Below are positions 1 through 10,938 of a stretch of 64,000 bases of DNA, piece after piece. The notes below the pieces were generated by a model. It was not told the origin of the DNA. It was given only the letters and a program-made list of their open reading frames with translations, and ran no database searches. This DNA is from Dryomyza anilis (taxonomy: Eukaryota; Arthropoda; Insecta; Diptera; Dryomyzidae), in NCBI GenBank assembly GCA_951804985.1, contig OX638131.1, positions 60,954,131 through 61,018,130 on the forward strand, read 5' to 3'. Every line of letters begins with the position of its first letter. Within the stretch, counting starts at the first letter, position 1. The position numbers and the translations under genes are program-made.

Positions 1-540
1 CGAGAGAGTCCTGCTGGCGAATGTTAGGTCAACAATCGATCCACCTCTCCCGTTGCAGAAGGTAAGGGTGTTGCCATGGTTCAGGAGTACTAGGTCCAGT
101 GATGCGAAGGCTACCAGGAGGATTGTTCCTCTCCGGTTGGTTCGGACACTGCCCCATTCTGCTGCCCATGCGTTGAAGTCGCCTGCAATTATGGCTGGTG
201 ACTTTCCTCTGGCATCGATAACTAGCAGGTCCAGCATGTCCTCGAAGTCACTTGTGCTCATACTTGGCGCAGCATAGCAGCTGTAGAAGTGAATTCCTTT
301 CACCTTAGCGTGTACGAAGCGATCGTGTTGTTTGTTGTTTCTGCTTTCGAAGGCTGTTTTGCCACAAGTCCAGATTGACGCTTTTTCGGTCTTGTCTTCC
401 GCCCATTTCGCACTTCCGTTTGGGATTTTATATGGCTCACATATGAGGGCCACATCTATTTTATGTTCTGCAACTGTTTTTGACAGTATGGCCTGCGCTG
501 CCTCGCAGTGGTTCAGATTGGCTCTCGAGCGGTACACCGC
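1..540 (-). pseudogene. R1-clade ORF2, N-terminal endonuclease domain (partial)
   Basis: This is the apurinic/apyrimidinic-type endonuclease that nicks target DNA for target-primed reverse transcription. Reading down from about 540, the open frame shows NLNHCEAAQ, then ALICEPYKIPNG (the E of the family's EP motif), then AGDFNAWAAEWGS (catalytic D and N of GDFN) and GGSIVDLTFAS (the SxxDLxFxS motif). About 180 codons are open with no stop. The reading frame leaves the window at base 1, so the reverse transcriptase domain cannot be judged. The domain itself looks intact, although the upstream ORF1 is broken. Confidence 0.85.
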
Positions 541-1841
541 CTTGTACGCTGGGCATCTGTAGCTGCCTGTGGGGTGCTCGTTGCCACCGCTACATCCTGG
601 TTCACAGATGGCGCATTTTGGTTTGGCTTCGCATGTTTTTGCTTTGTGCCCCTTGTTGCCGCATCTGAAGCATAGGTCTTGTCGGTCTTCTTTATTCTGA
701 CATTGCCTCGATATGTGTCCGAATTCAAGGCACCTGTAGCATCGGGTCGGGTTGAAGCACTCCCGTAGGCGACATCTTCCCAGCCAATGCGTACTCGTCC
801 TGCTTTTAATAGCGCGTTCACTGCCTCTGCTGGCAGGCTTTTCTGTGCCGTTTGTGTGCCGTCTCGCATGGATCTGAGCGTCTTGATGGCGATGCGATCC
901 GGCTCAGTTGCATCGGGAAACTGTTTTGCAATCGCACTACAGATTTCTTCTGGGGTGGTAGATTCGTCGATGTCCCGGCACTCTACCACTTCCATGTGGC
1001 AGAGGGTTCGGATGGTTGCCGAAGTTTTGAGCGTTCGCATCATTTCCTCCCTGTACTCATCAACTTTGCTCACTCCATTGCTTTTCAGCTGACGTATGAG
1101 CTCGCCTTTAGCTGTTCGCCGTATGGTTTTCACATTATCGCCGATTTCCTTCAGCTCGGGTTGCGCCTTCATGTGTTTCAGCATGTCGGCGTATGACCTG
1201 TCTCCTGTCTTGGCGATGACGATTGCATCTGGGCGTGTTGGGGGCCGCTTTGGAGGCCACCGTTTGCCCTTGGTTTTCTGCCTACGGTCTTCCACTCTCC
1301 CTCTGGTTTTCCAGATTGCCTGTTCGGGGCTGTGGTATTTTCCTTATTTTCGCTTTGCTTGTTCCCGCCTGTCAGGCCTGGAGGATCTATCGGTTTTTCT
1401 TGCCTCGGCGTTTCGCTTGCCTTTGTGGCCTCCCTCTTCCTCTTCGGGGGGGGGTTTGCCTAGGCCTAGCAGTCCTTCTCGCTGGCGCTTGCCTTCGGCC
1501 GAGTGATTTTTTCGCGGTGTGGTTTGTTCTGGTCGGTTGGCCACTTCGCGCAATACTCTGCTGTGCAGTTGCTCAATTTCGAGCAGTATCTGTTGGGTTA
1601 TGTGGCGTCTCTTTTTGTCGCACATCAGCTCTATTAGTGTCTGTATGTTCAGACCAATTTGAGCGAGTGGGTCTCTGCCAGTCGTGGTATCTACTGCAAC
1701 AGTGTGGCTGTTCTCCTCTTGTGGTTCATCGAGTGTCTCCCCATCAGTATCAGTTGCCACTGAAAAGGCTCTTGGGGTGCCATGCATTTCTGGCGAGCGA
1801 GCAATCCTCGACGTCCTTTTGAAGGGATTCACGTAGCTCAC
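541..1841 (-). pseudogene. R1-clade ORF1 (Gag-like, CCHC zinc knuckles), broken
   Basis: The product is a nucleic-acid-binding Gag-like protein that packages the element's RNA. Translation from the ATG at 1841 gives a polar N-terminus of 165 residues ending at an in-frame TAA (1344-1346). The same frame then continues from 1343 down to about 778, through a segment typical of R1 Gag (RPDAIVIAKTGDRSYADMLK). At about 775-781 the frame must shift by one base to read the knuckles: CYRCLEFGHISRQC, CFRCGNKGHKAKTC and a third, looser CAIC..H..C knuckle at about 555-618. The knuckle frame runs without a stop into the endonuclease, so no ORF1 stop separates the two in this copy. Two breaks make it a pseudogene unless the indel is an assembly error. 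Confidence 0.85.
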
Positions 1842-1860
1842 TTCGTTCAGCGTACTGTCT

Positions 1861-2666
1861 GTTTATTAAGTGACAAGAGACACAGGTGGCACGTATTGTA
1901 GTTCACTGAATTAAGGAAATTTACTTTCTTTGGATAGAAATTGTACAAAATTCTTCTTATTCTTATAAAGTTTAAGAATATTTACCGATGTATTCTTGTT
2001 GTTTTAGTTTAAGGTTCGCTTCTCGGCTCTCTTCTGCAATTCAGATCATATCTCAGGTGAAGTCAAAATGTTGCTTTTCATTGGTTTGTGGTCACGAAAT
2101 TAATTAAATAATTCATATAACACAATAGTTGCACTAACATTACGTTTGTTTCTTAAATTACGTTTCCCACTTTACCCCAGAAAATGATTCTTACTTTACC
2201 CCAATATCACAATTTGACCATAACTTAGTACCATATAAGCAATGTTAGATTATTTCCAAACCAGTTTTTATTTCAAAAGATCTACAATATTCGATCTTTT
2301 TAAACACCACCAGCACTCTTAAACATTTTTGTTTCACTTTGTTCGATATGCAGAAAAAATATATTAATTTGATTATAACTATGGATGAAAAAGTTGATGC
2401 CATATTGAGAAACACTTGAAAATTGTTTTTATTTTTTAAATGCAAAAAGATGGTAAAAAATTGCAATTGCCGACATTACCCCATGTTCCACTTTACCCCA
2501 GTTTTTTTTTTGTTGAAGACATTGAAAAATATGAAATATTTTATACGAAAACCGAAACCGTAACATGGAACCGGTATACCAAAACCGTTTCGTTATAAAA
2601 ACTTAAAACCGAAACCGTAACCGAAACCGAAACGCGGAAAAAACCGAAATCGAAACGGTTATTCGT
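1861..2666. repeat. Non-coding, two short-motif-rich blocks
   Basis: No credible coding sequence. From about 2165 to 2505 the motif CTTTACCCCA or a close variant (ACCCCA) recurs at both ends of a 340-bp AT-rich segment, in direct orientation. From about 2545 to 2660 the motif AACCGAAACCG is repeated many times with variation. Such subterminal motif clusters are common at ends of DNA transposons, but no inverted partner was found. Class unknown. Confidence 0.45.
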
Positions 2667-2966
2667 TTAGGTTTCAATCCTTGCTAAAAACACAAACTTT
2701 TTACGTGCATTCTTCAACAAAACTGGACCGAACTGATCTATATGGACAGAAAAAGCTATATATTTAAGACTGTTGGAAATATGATCTTTAATTTTATCTT
2801 TCTTTTTAGGAAACCAATATGATTTTAGTATTGCATTCGAAACTTTATCGCACCCCATATGCCCCATTTCATCATGGTACATACTGAATAAATTCGCCTC
2901 CATATCCCTTGGTACATATAACAGAATATTCTGTCCAATCTTTCTGTATATCAGATCATTTCGCAT
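2667..2966 (-). pseudogene. Gypsy integrase zinc-binding (HHCC) domain fragment
   Basis: The 99-residue frame holds YHDEMGHMGCDKVSNAILKS and YWFPKKKDKIKDHISNSLKYI. This is the integrase HHCC zinc domain, but both cysteines of the final CxxC have become Ser and Tyr. The start of the catalytic core (HIDQFGPV) follows and is then lost. Non-functional. Confidence 0.75.
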
Positions 2967-3199
2967 TTCATACGTCTTACTTTCTTCTCTTTCTGATTAT
3001 TCTCGTATTTTGTTAATATTTTCATCATTGTACTGACAAATTGATACATTTTCTTCAAACGTATTTTCTTCAAGAACTAAAATATTTGAAATCATACTAA
3101 GAGCTGTAATCAAAATTTTGCAATTCTAATGTCCATCTGGCAATTTTAGGATTTACTTCCTTTTTGTTTAATTTAATATTAATGAATTGCAATCTGTTA

Positions 3200-3430
3200 T
3201 TATTTTGAACTTCTAACCATGTAAGTAAATTCTAAACCTACGTAGAGCATAAATGATTGACAGGGTCTTTCATTAGAAGCTGTGGTATTTAGATTCATGA
3301 TCGCTTGTACGTTTCGAAATTTTAAAAAACTGGGTGCAGCTTTCCATCGGATTTTTTCTATAATAATATGGCTCCGAATCCAAGGGAGCTCGCGTCGCAA
3401 TGATGTTCTATCTCATCCCTAGGATCATAT
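3200..3430 (-). pseudogene. Gypsy RNase H fragment
   Basis: In the minus frame about 3430-3340 the segment HCDASSLGFGAIL matches the RNase H start (family TDAS..GxGAVL), including the catalytic Asp. It is followed by a stop and a decayed SDGKLHPVF segment. Its position between reverse transcriptase and integrase fits Ty3/Gypsy. Too short to show the remaining catalytic residues. Confidence 0.65.
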
Positions 3431-3729
3431 ATCGCTAGTACAGGTCCTTCGACTAACATTTGTTTTATTCGTTCAAAACAACGAAAACTGTGTCTTTCCT
3501 AATTAAATTATATGATGGTTAAGGTATCAATGAAAATCCTTTAATACATTTCCTAAAATACAAACACAAACCTAAAAAACTATGAACTGCTTTTACGCTT
3601 TGTGGTATAGGAAAATTAATTACTGACTCAATACCTTTTTAAACAGATCCTAAATACCTTATTTCTGACTCCATAAAATAGCATTTATGTAATCTCAATT
3701 CCAATTTATTTTTTACAAGTCTATCGAAA

Positions 3730-4109
3730 ACCTCTCAATATATCCAAATGTTCATTTATAGTAACTGTGGGTATCATTATATCATTCAAATATATCGCTA
3801 TTTTGTCAGCTACAAGATCATCAAAAACTTGGCTAACAATACGTTGGAACGTGGACGGTAAGTTTCTTAGCCCGAATGGCATTTTTGAAACTCATATTGA
3901 CCTATCGGAATCAAAAATGATGTGTATTTTAAAAGATTCTCATTAATATGTACATTGTAGAACGCACTATTTAAGTCTAACAGAGAAAACAATTTTTTAT
4001 TAGCAAATCTATCAAGTAAATCATCAATGAGTGGTATTGGGTAATTATCTTTCAATGCAACTTTATTTAAAGTGCAATAATCTACGCATAATCGAATATC
4101 ATCTGTCAT
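3730..4109 (-). pseudogene. Gypsy reverse transcriptase fragment
   Basis: RT motifs in order: RLCVDYCTLNKVALKDNYPIP (first 20 residues are a near-perfect family match), LFSLLDLNSAFYNV with the first catalytic Asp, then after a frameshift MPFGLRNLPSTFQRIV (fingers/palm) and YLNDIM at about 3790. The family's YxDD box is YLDD, so the first of the two catalytic aspartates is replaced by Asn in this copy. The N-terminal part before RLCVDY has been lost or shifted (4110-4180). Confidence 0.8.
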
Positions 4110-4179
4110 TTTCCTAACTAATACAATAGGAGATGTATACTCTTAGCTGCTCGGCCTAATAACACCTTTCTGAAGTAAC

Positions 4180-4770
4180 TCATCCAATATAACTTGTACC
4201 TGTTCTGTTTCGTGATAAGATAATTTCCGCGGAGGACAATGGCTTTTCATTATTTAGCATTAACTTCATTTCGCATTTAATCTCAGGCACATCAGGACTT
4301 TTACAGTACATATAACACTCATTTAAAATTTTAGTAAACCTATCTTTTGAATTTAAATCAAAATCATTATTATTTATACATATATTCGTTTCATCAGATT
4401 CTATTTTCATTAAGCTAAAACATTCCTTTTCATACTCATTATATTTTACGTTATCATTAGATCCACTCTCAGTTCTCTTTAACTTAAGTTTTGCTATTTT
4501 TAAGAAATCATTTCCTAATATCCATGGATAAGTCATTGTATCATCTGCAACGACAAACAAATTTATATTTATTTACACATTTTCATAAAACACAATGCAC
4601 AACATTTTTCCAATAGTAAGTGAACTTTTGTTTATTCCGCAAAAGTTTGAAAATGTATTTGAATTTTTAGTAATAAGAACAAAAGGCACGAATTGTTGGT
4701 GAACTATACTTATTAGGTTGCCGGTATCAATTATTGTCCCTAGTAACATTTATAATTAAAATTTACTTTA
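4180..4770 (-). pseudogene. Gypsy retropepsin remnant
   Basis: An aspartic protease active site, IDTGN (the family's D-T/S-G), is readable at about 4720-4745 on the minus strand. The C-terminal ILGNDFL motif (family ILGxDFL) lies near 4500-4520. Stops separate the two. Downstream, the 126-residue frame 4560-4180 continues into the spacer that precedes the reverse transcriptase (CEMKLMLNNEKP). The family protein cleaves the Gag-Pol polyprotein; this copy cannot. Confidence 0.7.
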
Positions 4771-4817
4771 TATTCTAAATTTCTTACATTATCATCGTCG
4801 TCCTCTTCCTGGCTTAT

Positions 4818-5663
4818 TTAATGGATCGGTCGAAGATGAAGGCTCTTAGGAAATTCAGCTGCATAATGACCCTTTTCTGCACATACATGACATACTCCTG
4901 GTTCTCGCTTTGGCTTGCGACACTCAGCTGCTGTGTGCCCGATGAAGATGCAATTGTAACACCTGATCTGCTTCTTTGTAGACTTCACTTCGGCTGCTAC
5001 ATTTTGATGAGAAACCAATATTGATTTTATTAATGTCTGTTTGGTCAAACTTATTTTATTAAATGCTTCTAATAAATGATGTTTGTCTCGGAAACATTGC
5101 ATTTTTGATTTTTGATCGCAGTGTAGAATTAGGAATCAATCAAATATTCCAGCAGCTCGCCTTCGTCGATTGTTATATTATTTGCAAGTATAATATTTCG
5201 TGAAAGTACTCCTGGAATGTTTCATTTGGTAGCCATTTTCTTACTTCAAATTCTCGTTTTAATGTTAATTGGCAAGATTGATCTTCAAACAAAGTTTTCT
5301 GTCCGACAACAAATTTTTAATTGGCACTGTCATGATGTAAGATCTTGGGTGTAACCATTTCAACGTTTTACCTTTCAATTTGTTTGATATGACTGCCCTT
5401 AAATTGTTGTCATCAAGATTATAAGCTGCTCTAATACTTTTTTACTGTGATTCCCAGTGTTGAAAAGAGTCTACATTTCCCGTAAATTTAATAATAAGAT
5501 CCTTTACGTTTCTAAAATTTCCTTTTGAGTAACCGTTATCAGTTTTATTTGCATCATTGTTGATTCTATAATTCTTAAGAATTTCATTTTCTCTCTTTAG
5601 AATATCGTTTTCTCTCCTTTGAATATCTATTTCTCTTTTCATTAGTTCAATTTCTCGTTTCAT
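4818..5663 (-). pseudogene. Gypsy gag: coiled-coil N-part and zinc knuckles
   Basis: The upstream piece (5663-5442) is rich in repeated MKREI/RREN/LKREN heptad-like motifs, a coiled coil as found at the N-terminus of several insect Gypsy Gags, followed by FTGNVDSFQHWESQ, the usual start of the capsid region. The capsid middle is not readable in one frame. The downstream piece (5102-4818) carries two CCHC knuckles: CYNCIFIGHTAAEC is complete, and CHVCAEKGHYAAEF has lost its final Cys. The role in the family is RNA binding and particle assembly. Broken by several frameshifts. Confidence 0.75.
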
Positions 5664-5700
5664 TATTTTTCACTTTTTTCTTTCACTCTTTTCCTTTCGT

Positions 5701-6738
5701 TGTTTGGTTCGCTTTCTTCTTCTTTTCATTCGATTGCGTCTCCGTTTCATTTTCGTTTGTATATACACTTACTTGAATATCGTCGTTATTTAATTCTTCT
5801 GGAAGTGTGAACTCACCTTGATTGTATGCATTAGCAGCACCAGCTCCGTCATTCATCGGCGTTTCGTTCGGCTCCCTTGGCGTCTTCCGCGTCGCTTCTT
5901 ACATCAACCAACTTCGTCACATTGCTATGCTACATTAGCAATTTCCATTAGTCCATGCACTAATTCACTTTTGTTGCCGGTTGTTTTTTGTCCCAAATTG
6001 TTCAACCACGTTTTCAACTGCACAGCAGTGTATGACAAAAGCAATTGGATATTAGTTGACATATTTGTACAATCCCAGTTCTGATGATTGTAAGCAGTTG
6101 TTTTTTGCTTTTAATAAAATTTGAACCAATTTGAAAGAAAACGCAAATTGTATTTTTATCAAATTTATTATATGGGCCATTCCACATCAAATCGACGGCA
6201 ACTGATAAAGGGTATCGAGATATGCATTGAATATTTTTTTTTTATTCGAAAAAAAAGTGGTTCAAAATTACAAAAAATGGGCCAAAAATCACTTTTCTAT
6301 GGTTGTTCATATTTCAATATCTCAAAATAATATCTTAAAATAGAAATAATAGAAACTCCATTGACGGCTCGTTTTAAGGCTAATAGAACAAAATTGAAGT
6401 CCTTAAAAAGGACCCTTTTTAAAATTCTGAAAAAAATCACATATTTTGATTGATTAATATAAATGTTTATGCCAAATTTGGTATTTTGATCGCATCGTAT
6501 TTTAAAAATTCATTTTTTAAATTTTTACATATTATTTGTATTGAAAAAAAAAATTTTTTTTTTTCAAAAGTAAAATTTGCCATAATTTTTTAATGTATTT
6601 GTAACTCTGATTTCGAAAATGGGGTCATTTTCATCAAATGTCTCTAGTTTTTGCGATATATACCATTTTTCTAAAATCGTAAAAACTATATTCCAAATAT
6701 TCCAAATATTCGACGGTTCTAGAAATTTAGCCATACAA
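5701..6738. repeat. Dispersed AT-rich repeat, no gene
   Basis: About 5700-5900 is probably the remaining 5' region of the Gypsy fragment. From about 6171 to 6330 the sequence (CCATTCCACATCAAATCGAC, then GCAACTGATAAAGGGTAT, then AAATGGG and TGGTTGTTCATATTT) is a diverged copy of 60413-60620, in the same orientation. No reading frame is convincing. The remainder is AT-rich with poly-A and poly-T runs. Confidence 0.55.
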
Positions 6739-7045
6739 TTTTCATTTCATGAAAAATTCTATTATTCTAGAGTTAGGGTCTATTTGGAACACCGAATGAT
6801 ATACAGGGTGTTTTCAAAATTTACTTTATAAAAATTGATGTAACCGTATACTTAATTATAACTTCTACAATGTATAGCCCAGAGCAAAAATATTGCATTC
6901 ATTTTAAAGATAATCGATCATAGTATCTAGTAAAATTTTAATATTACCATTTTATGTGGTGCTCTAGAAGATTTATCTCATCAAATTAAAAAATAAATAT
7001 TTTATTAACACTTTTTATTATAAAACTCCGTGATTCTCGAAATTT

Positions 7046-7355
7046 TTATCTAATATTTTACTTATTTTGTTTTAATATTTCAATGTATCATAGTGTAATA
7101 AACAATTTCTTCATACACTATTTTTATCTCGCACTTACCGTTTTCCTTGCGAAGCACTACTTGTAGTGCCTCAAAATTCTCATATTCCTCAAAATACCAT
7201 TTATCTAATATTTTACTTATCTTGTTTTAATATTTCAATGTATCATAGTGTAATAAACAATTTCTTCATACACTATTTTTATCTCGCACTTACCGTTTTC
7301 CTTGGGAAGCACTACTTGCAGTGCCTCAAAATTCGCAAATTCCTCAAAATATCAT
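7046..7355. repeat. 155-bp tandem duplication in left mariner arm
   Basis: Two direct copies, 7046-7200 and 7201-7355, differ by a few substitutions (for example CCTTGCGAAG versus CCTTGGGAAG). The right arm has only one copy of this segment in inverted orientation. Confidence 0.85.
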
Positions 7356-7444
7356 TTTATTATAAGAAACAATATGTAGTTTTTAAAGAATTCTTTTTTA
7401 TTTATTTATTTTACAAAATTTTTATTCAGTATACTTGTTAAAAA

Positions 7445-7530
7445 GTGTTTTCCGTTAACCTGTATACAAATCAAAATTTATATGTATTTTTAACAAAATA
7501 CATTTCCGGAATTCTACAATATGTCCCGAT
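7445..7530 (+). pseudogene. Mariner-like transposase, short upstream piece at Gypsy insertion
   Basis: About 28 codons on the plus strand (…LYVFLTKYISGILQYVP) are in phase with the fragment starting at 19501 once the Gypsy element and one CGAT copy are discounted. Support comes from phase and position rather than strong sequence motifs. Confidence 0.5.
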
Positions 7531-8281
7531 TGTTGTAATTAAAATGTCGGTTGCTTTGGCGTGAGACCAAATGTCGCAACGTTCCATTTATAATAAACCA
7601 TGATGCCCTACCAGAGAATGTCCAACGTTGAAGTTCCATTTTTTACTATCATGAAATAAATAATACAAGTCTTTTCTTCTAAGACATACTTTTATTTAAT
7701 GAATGTTTTACTTATAAAAGAAACACGTCTGCACTCTAAGGCAGTTAAAATCATAATGCTTAAAATCTAAACTTAACCTCTACTCTTCACCTCGGTATCG
7801 TGCGACTCACGAACCCCTTACTTATACTTAGTTCTTGAAACACAACTCATAAATCTGAATCTACGTACTACTATTAAAACCTCCTGAAACCCCCCATCGG
7901 ATATTACTAATGTTGTGAAATCATTAACTGTGGGAAAATTTCAATGTGCTAAATTCTTAATTGGTTCCCATGCTGGCGTTAATTTTGACTTAAATTACAA
8001 CCAATGCTTTTGTTGTTGCTTTTAAACAGACGGCACACTTGCTAGCGTGAGTCTCTCATCAAATTGCAACCAATGCATTTTTTGTTGCTTTTAAGCAGAC
8101 TTAATTTAATCTCCTGAAAGTATGCACTCATAAACATTATGCACTTGTTTCAGTTACGTCGTTGACGTTATGTTAAGTTAACATGCATCTGTTATTGTGC
8201 TTTTAGATTTGAACTTTATGTGCATACTGGTTATGTGCAGACTTTCTTAAATACATAAAAAAACGTTTCTGATTCACAACA
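7531..8281 (-). repeat. Gypsy 3' LTR
   Basis: Begins TGTTGTAATT and ends TTCACAACA on the plus strand, giving TGTTGT/ACAACA terminal inverted repeats. It is a direct copy of 18770-19498. It is longer than the other LTR because of small extra segments near 7741-7760, 7805-7820 and 7970-7985. Confidence 0.95.
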
Positions 8282-8292
8282 TTCCCCCTTAT
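8282..8292 (-). promoter_or_regulatory. Polypurine tract
   Basis: Immediately upstream of the 3' LTR the minus strand reads AAGGGGGAA, directly abutting TGTTGTGAATC. This is the expected plus-strand primer for an LTR element. Confidence 0.85.
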
Positions 8293-9560
8293 TTTAAGAA
8301 AAAATTATTATTATAAAGAATAATAGTTTTTTCTTTTACATCATTAATATTCCAATATACTTCTTAAATTAAATTTAAATATTTAATGTAAATTATTTTA
8401 ACTTTTTCAATACAAAATAATTGTTTGTCTTCGTTTTCACATAATTATACTTAATGGTTGCAATATTAATTTTTGTTGAACATATATTTTTTATAATATT
8501 TCGATAATTATACTTTTGAATTTTTTTTTATGTTTTTTCAAAATTTTCTTTACTTATTATAAACAAAATTGTATTTTCTACTAATTTTAAAACATAGGAA
8601 AAAAACTGCAGCAGGTACTGCTCTGCTGGTTCTGTTACTTTCTGCTTACGTGCTTATGTGTCGGCTGCGTTTTATTTGTTGCTGGCACTACCTCTTTCGA
8701 CAAACATTGTTATCACCATTTATTTTCATCTTTCGTCTTGATTTTTTGAGCTCTTTTTTTAAATTTTATGTCCTTCTAAGCTGCGTTTTTGTTAGCAAAA
8801 TTGAATCGTATTTTGTTAAGAGCAGATACTAAAATTGGTAATTTTGTAATTTTATATTTCTGAATATTAATACGGATTTCTCTTCTTTAAATGTTTTGTG
8901 AAATTTTCTTTTTCTAGATAGTTTTTCTAGCGGAATTGCCATCTTCAGTAATTGTCATCTTCCAATTGTACGTGTATATTTTGTTTTAGTTTGACGTTCT
9001 TTTTCTATTAAATTTCACTTGTTGTAACAATATTTGAATACGTATATTTTTGGGTCTTAAAGTTTTTAATTTTCGTCTTTTCCAAAATTTTTTAAGAAAT
9101 TATGTTCTTTTGTTGAAGAAATTTCAGCATAATATTTGAAACTTTGTTGATTTAGTATAATTGTGGTAACTTTGTTGATTTCTAAAATTTATTTTTTCAA
9201 TCAGGTTCGTATTGACAGCTAAATTAGTGTATATGGAATACATAATGTTAGCCTGTTCTTTGAGCGATAAAATTGACATCTTTTATTTAGTATATATAAG
9301 ATGTAAAATGTTGTTGCTTTATTATGGTGAAATAGTTGCAACTTTATTTGCTGATTTGTCAAACTTCTACCTCCATATCCATAGTGTAGCTCCTTTCTCT
9401 TAATTTAATATGTAATGATGTCTAATTGGTCGTCCGCGCCATAACTCTCACATGTAGTTTTATCTTATTCTTTTGTACTTCATTACATCACAATACCATT
9501 TCAGACCTTTTCCCAACAAAATTAAACGACCTCCTTTGGCAATTAAAATTTAAACATAGT
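8293..9560. other. Gypsy 3' untranslated region, left of the Harbinger insert
   Basis: No coding frame of note on the minus strand and no env-like features. Very AT-rich. The plus-strand ORFs here are short and leucine/phenylalanine-rich, with no family resemblance. Confidence 0.5.
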
Positions 9561-9822
9561 GGCGCATAACTATAGTCGACAAAAAAATTTAATTATGACT
9601 TTTAAGTACCAGCTTAAAGTAAACTGGTGTTTAAGTTATCTATAGACGTACAAAAGTTGTACTTTATATTTTAAGCTACAAGTTAAATTATAATTACGGC
9701 TGCAGCCGTTTTAAATTTTTAATGTATGGCTTTTGAAGTTGTCAGAATAAAAATTTAATTTAATGTGTCAATTTCCAACAAAATAAAGTTTGATAAAATT
9801 GTAAAAAATCACTTATTGTACC

Positions 9823-10938
9823 ATGGAGGATTCAGATTTATTTATTGACTTTGATATAATGTCTGATGTTGAGGGACGACGTCCAAAAATGTATAATAGG
9901 AGGAAAACCCCATTAACTGAATATAGCACAGATGAATTTTATTCAGCTTTTCGCATGGATCGTGAAACGTTTATGTGGTTTAAAAATATTTTGCACTTCG
10001 ATGACCACATCCAGAACAGAGGATTACCAGTATCTGCGGAGTTATCCTTGTTAACAGCACTTCGATTTTTTGGCCGGAATATACATCAGCGCGACTAAGG
10101 TAATACATCTAGGCATACATAAAATTTCTTATGGAAATCCTCATAAATTTCAGGGGAACTTCATGGATTATCGCAAATTACTGTTAGTAACATCATAAAA
10201 AAGATTTCAGCCAAAATTGCAATGCGTTACAAGGACTTTGTAATATTTCCAACGCATACAATAGAACTTTCTCAAATTAAAAAGGATTTCTGAAACTTAC
10301 ATGGTTTTCCCGGAGTAATAGGTGCGATTGATTGCTCACACATTAAAATAAAATGTCCAGCTAGAAATGTAGGACCAAATATGGCGGGGCATTTTATTAA
10401 TAGAAAAGGATTCTATTCACTAAATATTCAAGTGGTTGTCGACTCCAATTGTATTGTTACATACGTTGTTGCTAGATCTAGAGGATCTATTCATGATTCG
10501 AAAATTTTCAATGATTGTTTGTTGAAAGCACATTTAGAATCGCAAAGAAATATTCATAGAGGTGTGTTACTTGGTGATGGAGGATATGCTGCATCACAAA
10601 TAATGCTGACTCCATTAAGAAATCCTGTAACACCAGCTGAAATAGCGTACAACAAATGTCACATTGCAACACGATCGAAGATTGAATGTTTTTTTGGCCA
10701 ATTAAAATCTAAATTTCGATGCGTTTTAGAAAGGTTACGCTGTGATCTGGATACAGCAAAAAACATAGTTGTAACTGTTTGCATTATTCACAACATCGTA
10801 AAATCAAGAAAATTGTCATTTTTGGAAGAACAAGAATATATACGAAGAGAAGATAACTTGGATACTTATGAAGTTCACGAAAATTTACCTGGGCGTGCAT
10901 TTAGAAATGCATTTATTCAAGAACATTTCAATCACTAA
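9823..10938 (+). pseudogene. PIF/Harbinger transposase, two in-frame stops
   Basis: A DDE-type (DDE_Tnp_4) transposase of about 350 residues starting at ATG 9823. Exon 1 (to about 10100) is N-terminal and helical (EFYSAFRMDRETFMWFKNIL; LLTALRFFGRN). A 53-54 bp intron with GTAATAC and TTTCAG borders (about 10101-10153) precedes GELHGLSQITVSNIIKK, the usual helix-turn-helix. The catalytic triad is retained: D in GVIGAIDCSHI (about 10330), D in LLGDGGYAAS (about 10575), E in RSKIECFFGQLKSKF (about 10690). Two stops interrupt it: TAA at 10096-10098, just before the intron, and TGA at about 10290 in KKDF*NLHG, where the family has an aromatic residue. The 3' part from 10381 to the TAA at 10936 is open. 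Otherwise very well kept, suggesting a young loss. Confidence 0.88.

Larger units (their letters stand above)
1..1860 (-). mobile_element. R1-clade non-LTR retrotransposon, 5' part, cut by window edge
   Basis: On the minus strand this holds, in order, a Gag-like ORF1 with zinc knuckles and the start of ORF2 (apurinic endonuclease). The reverse transcriptase would lie beyond base 1. The GDFNAW endonuclease motif and the NLNHCEAAQ motif at the endonuclease start are typical of the R1 clade. The copy is dead: ORF1 has an in-frame TAA and a frameshift. The 5' limit near 1860 is taken from the first in-frame ATG at 1841 plus a short leader; no target duplication was identified. Insertion outside rDNA is possible for this clade, and no 28S sequence is seen at the right flank. 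Confidence 0.85.
2667..5700 (-). mobile_element. Degenerate Ty3/Gypsy LTR retrotransposon, internal region
   Basis: On the minus strand the order is gag (5663-4818), protease (about 4760-4500), reverse transcriptase (about 4109-3730), RNase H (about 3420-3230) and the integrase zinc-binding domain (2966-2750). This is the canonical Ty3/Gypsy order. Every domain is shifted or stopped. The integrase core and 3' LTR are missing: coding similarity fades near 2667. I could not find LTRs on either side. It is unrelated at the sequence level to the Gypsy element at 7531-19498. Confidence 0.8.

Noticed and set aside
1096..1822. Plus-strand ORFs of up to 199 codons across the R1 element
   Set aside because: Antisense shadows of ORF1. 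Composition mirrors the coding strand, and motifs are only found on the minus strand.
2545..2660. Telomeric repeat remnant (AACCG-rich)
   Set aside because: The repeats are irregular and not the insect TTAGG type. They lie between retroelement pieces.
6739..7428. Independent repeat copies rather than arms of one element
   Set aside because: The arms are inverted and equidistant from a transposase frame that is interrupted exactly at the Gypsy target duplication, so a single split element is the simpler reading.
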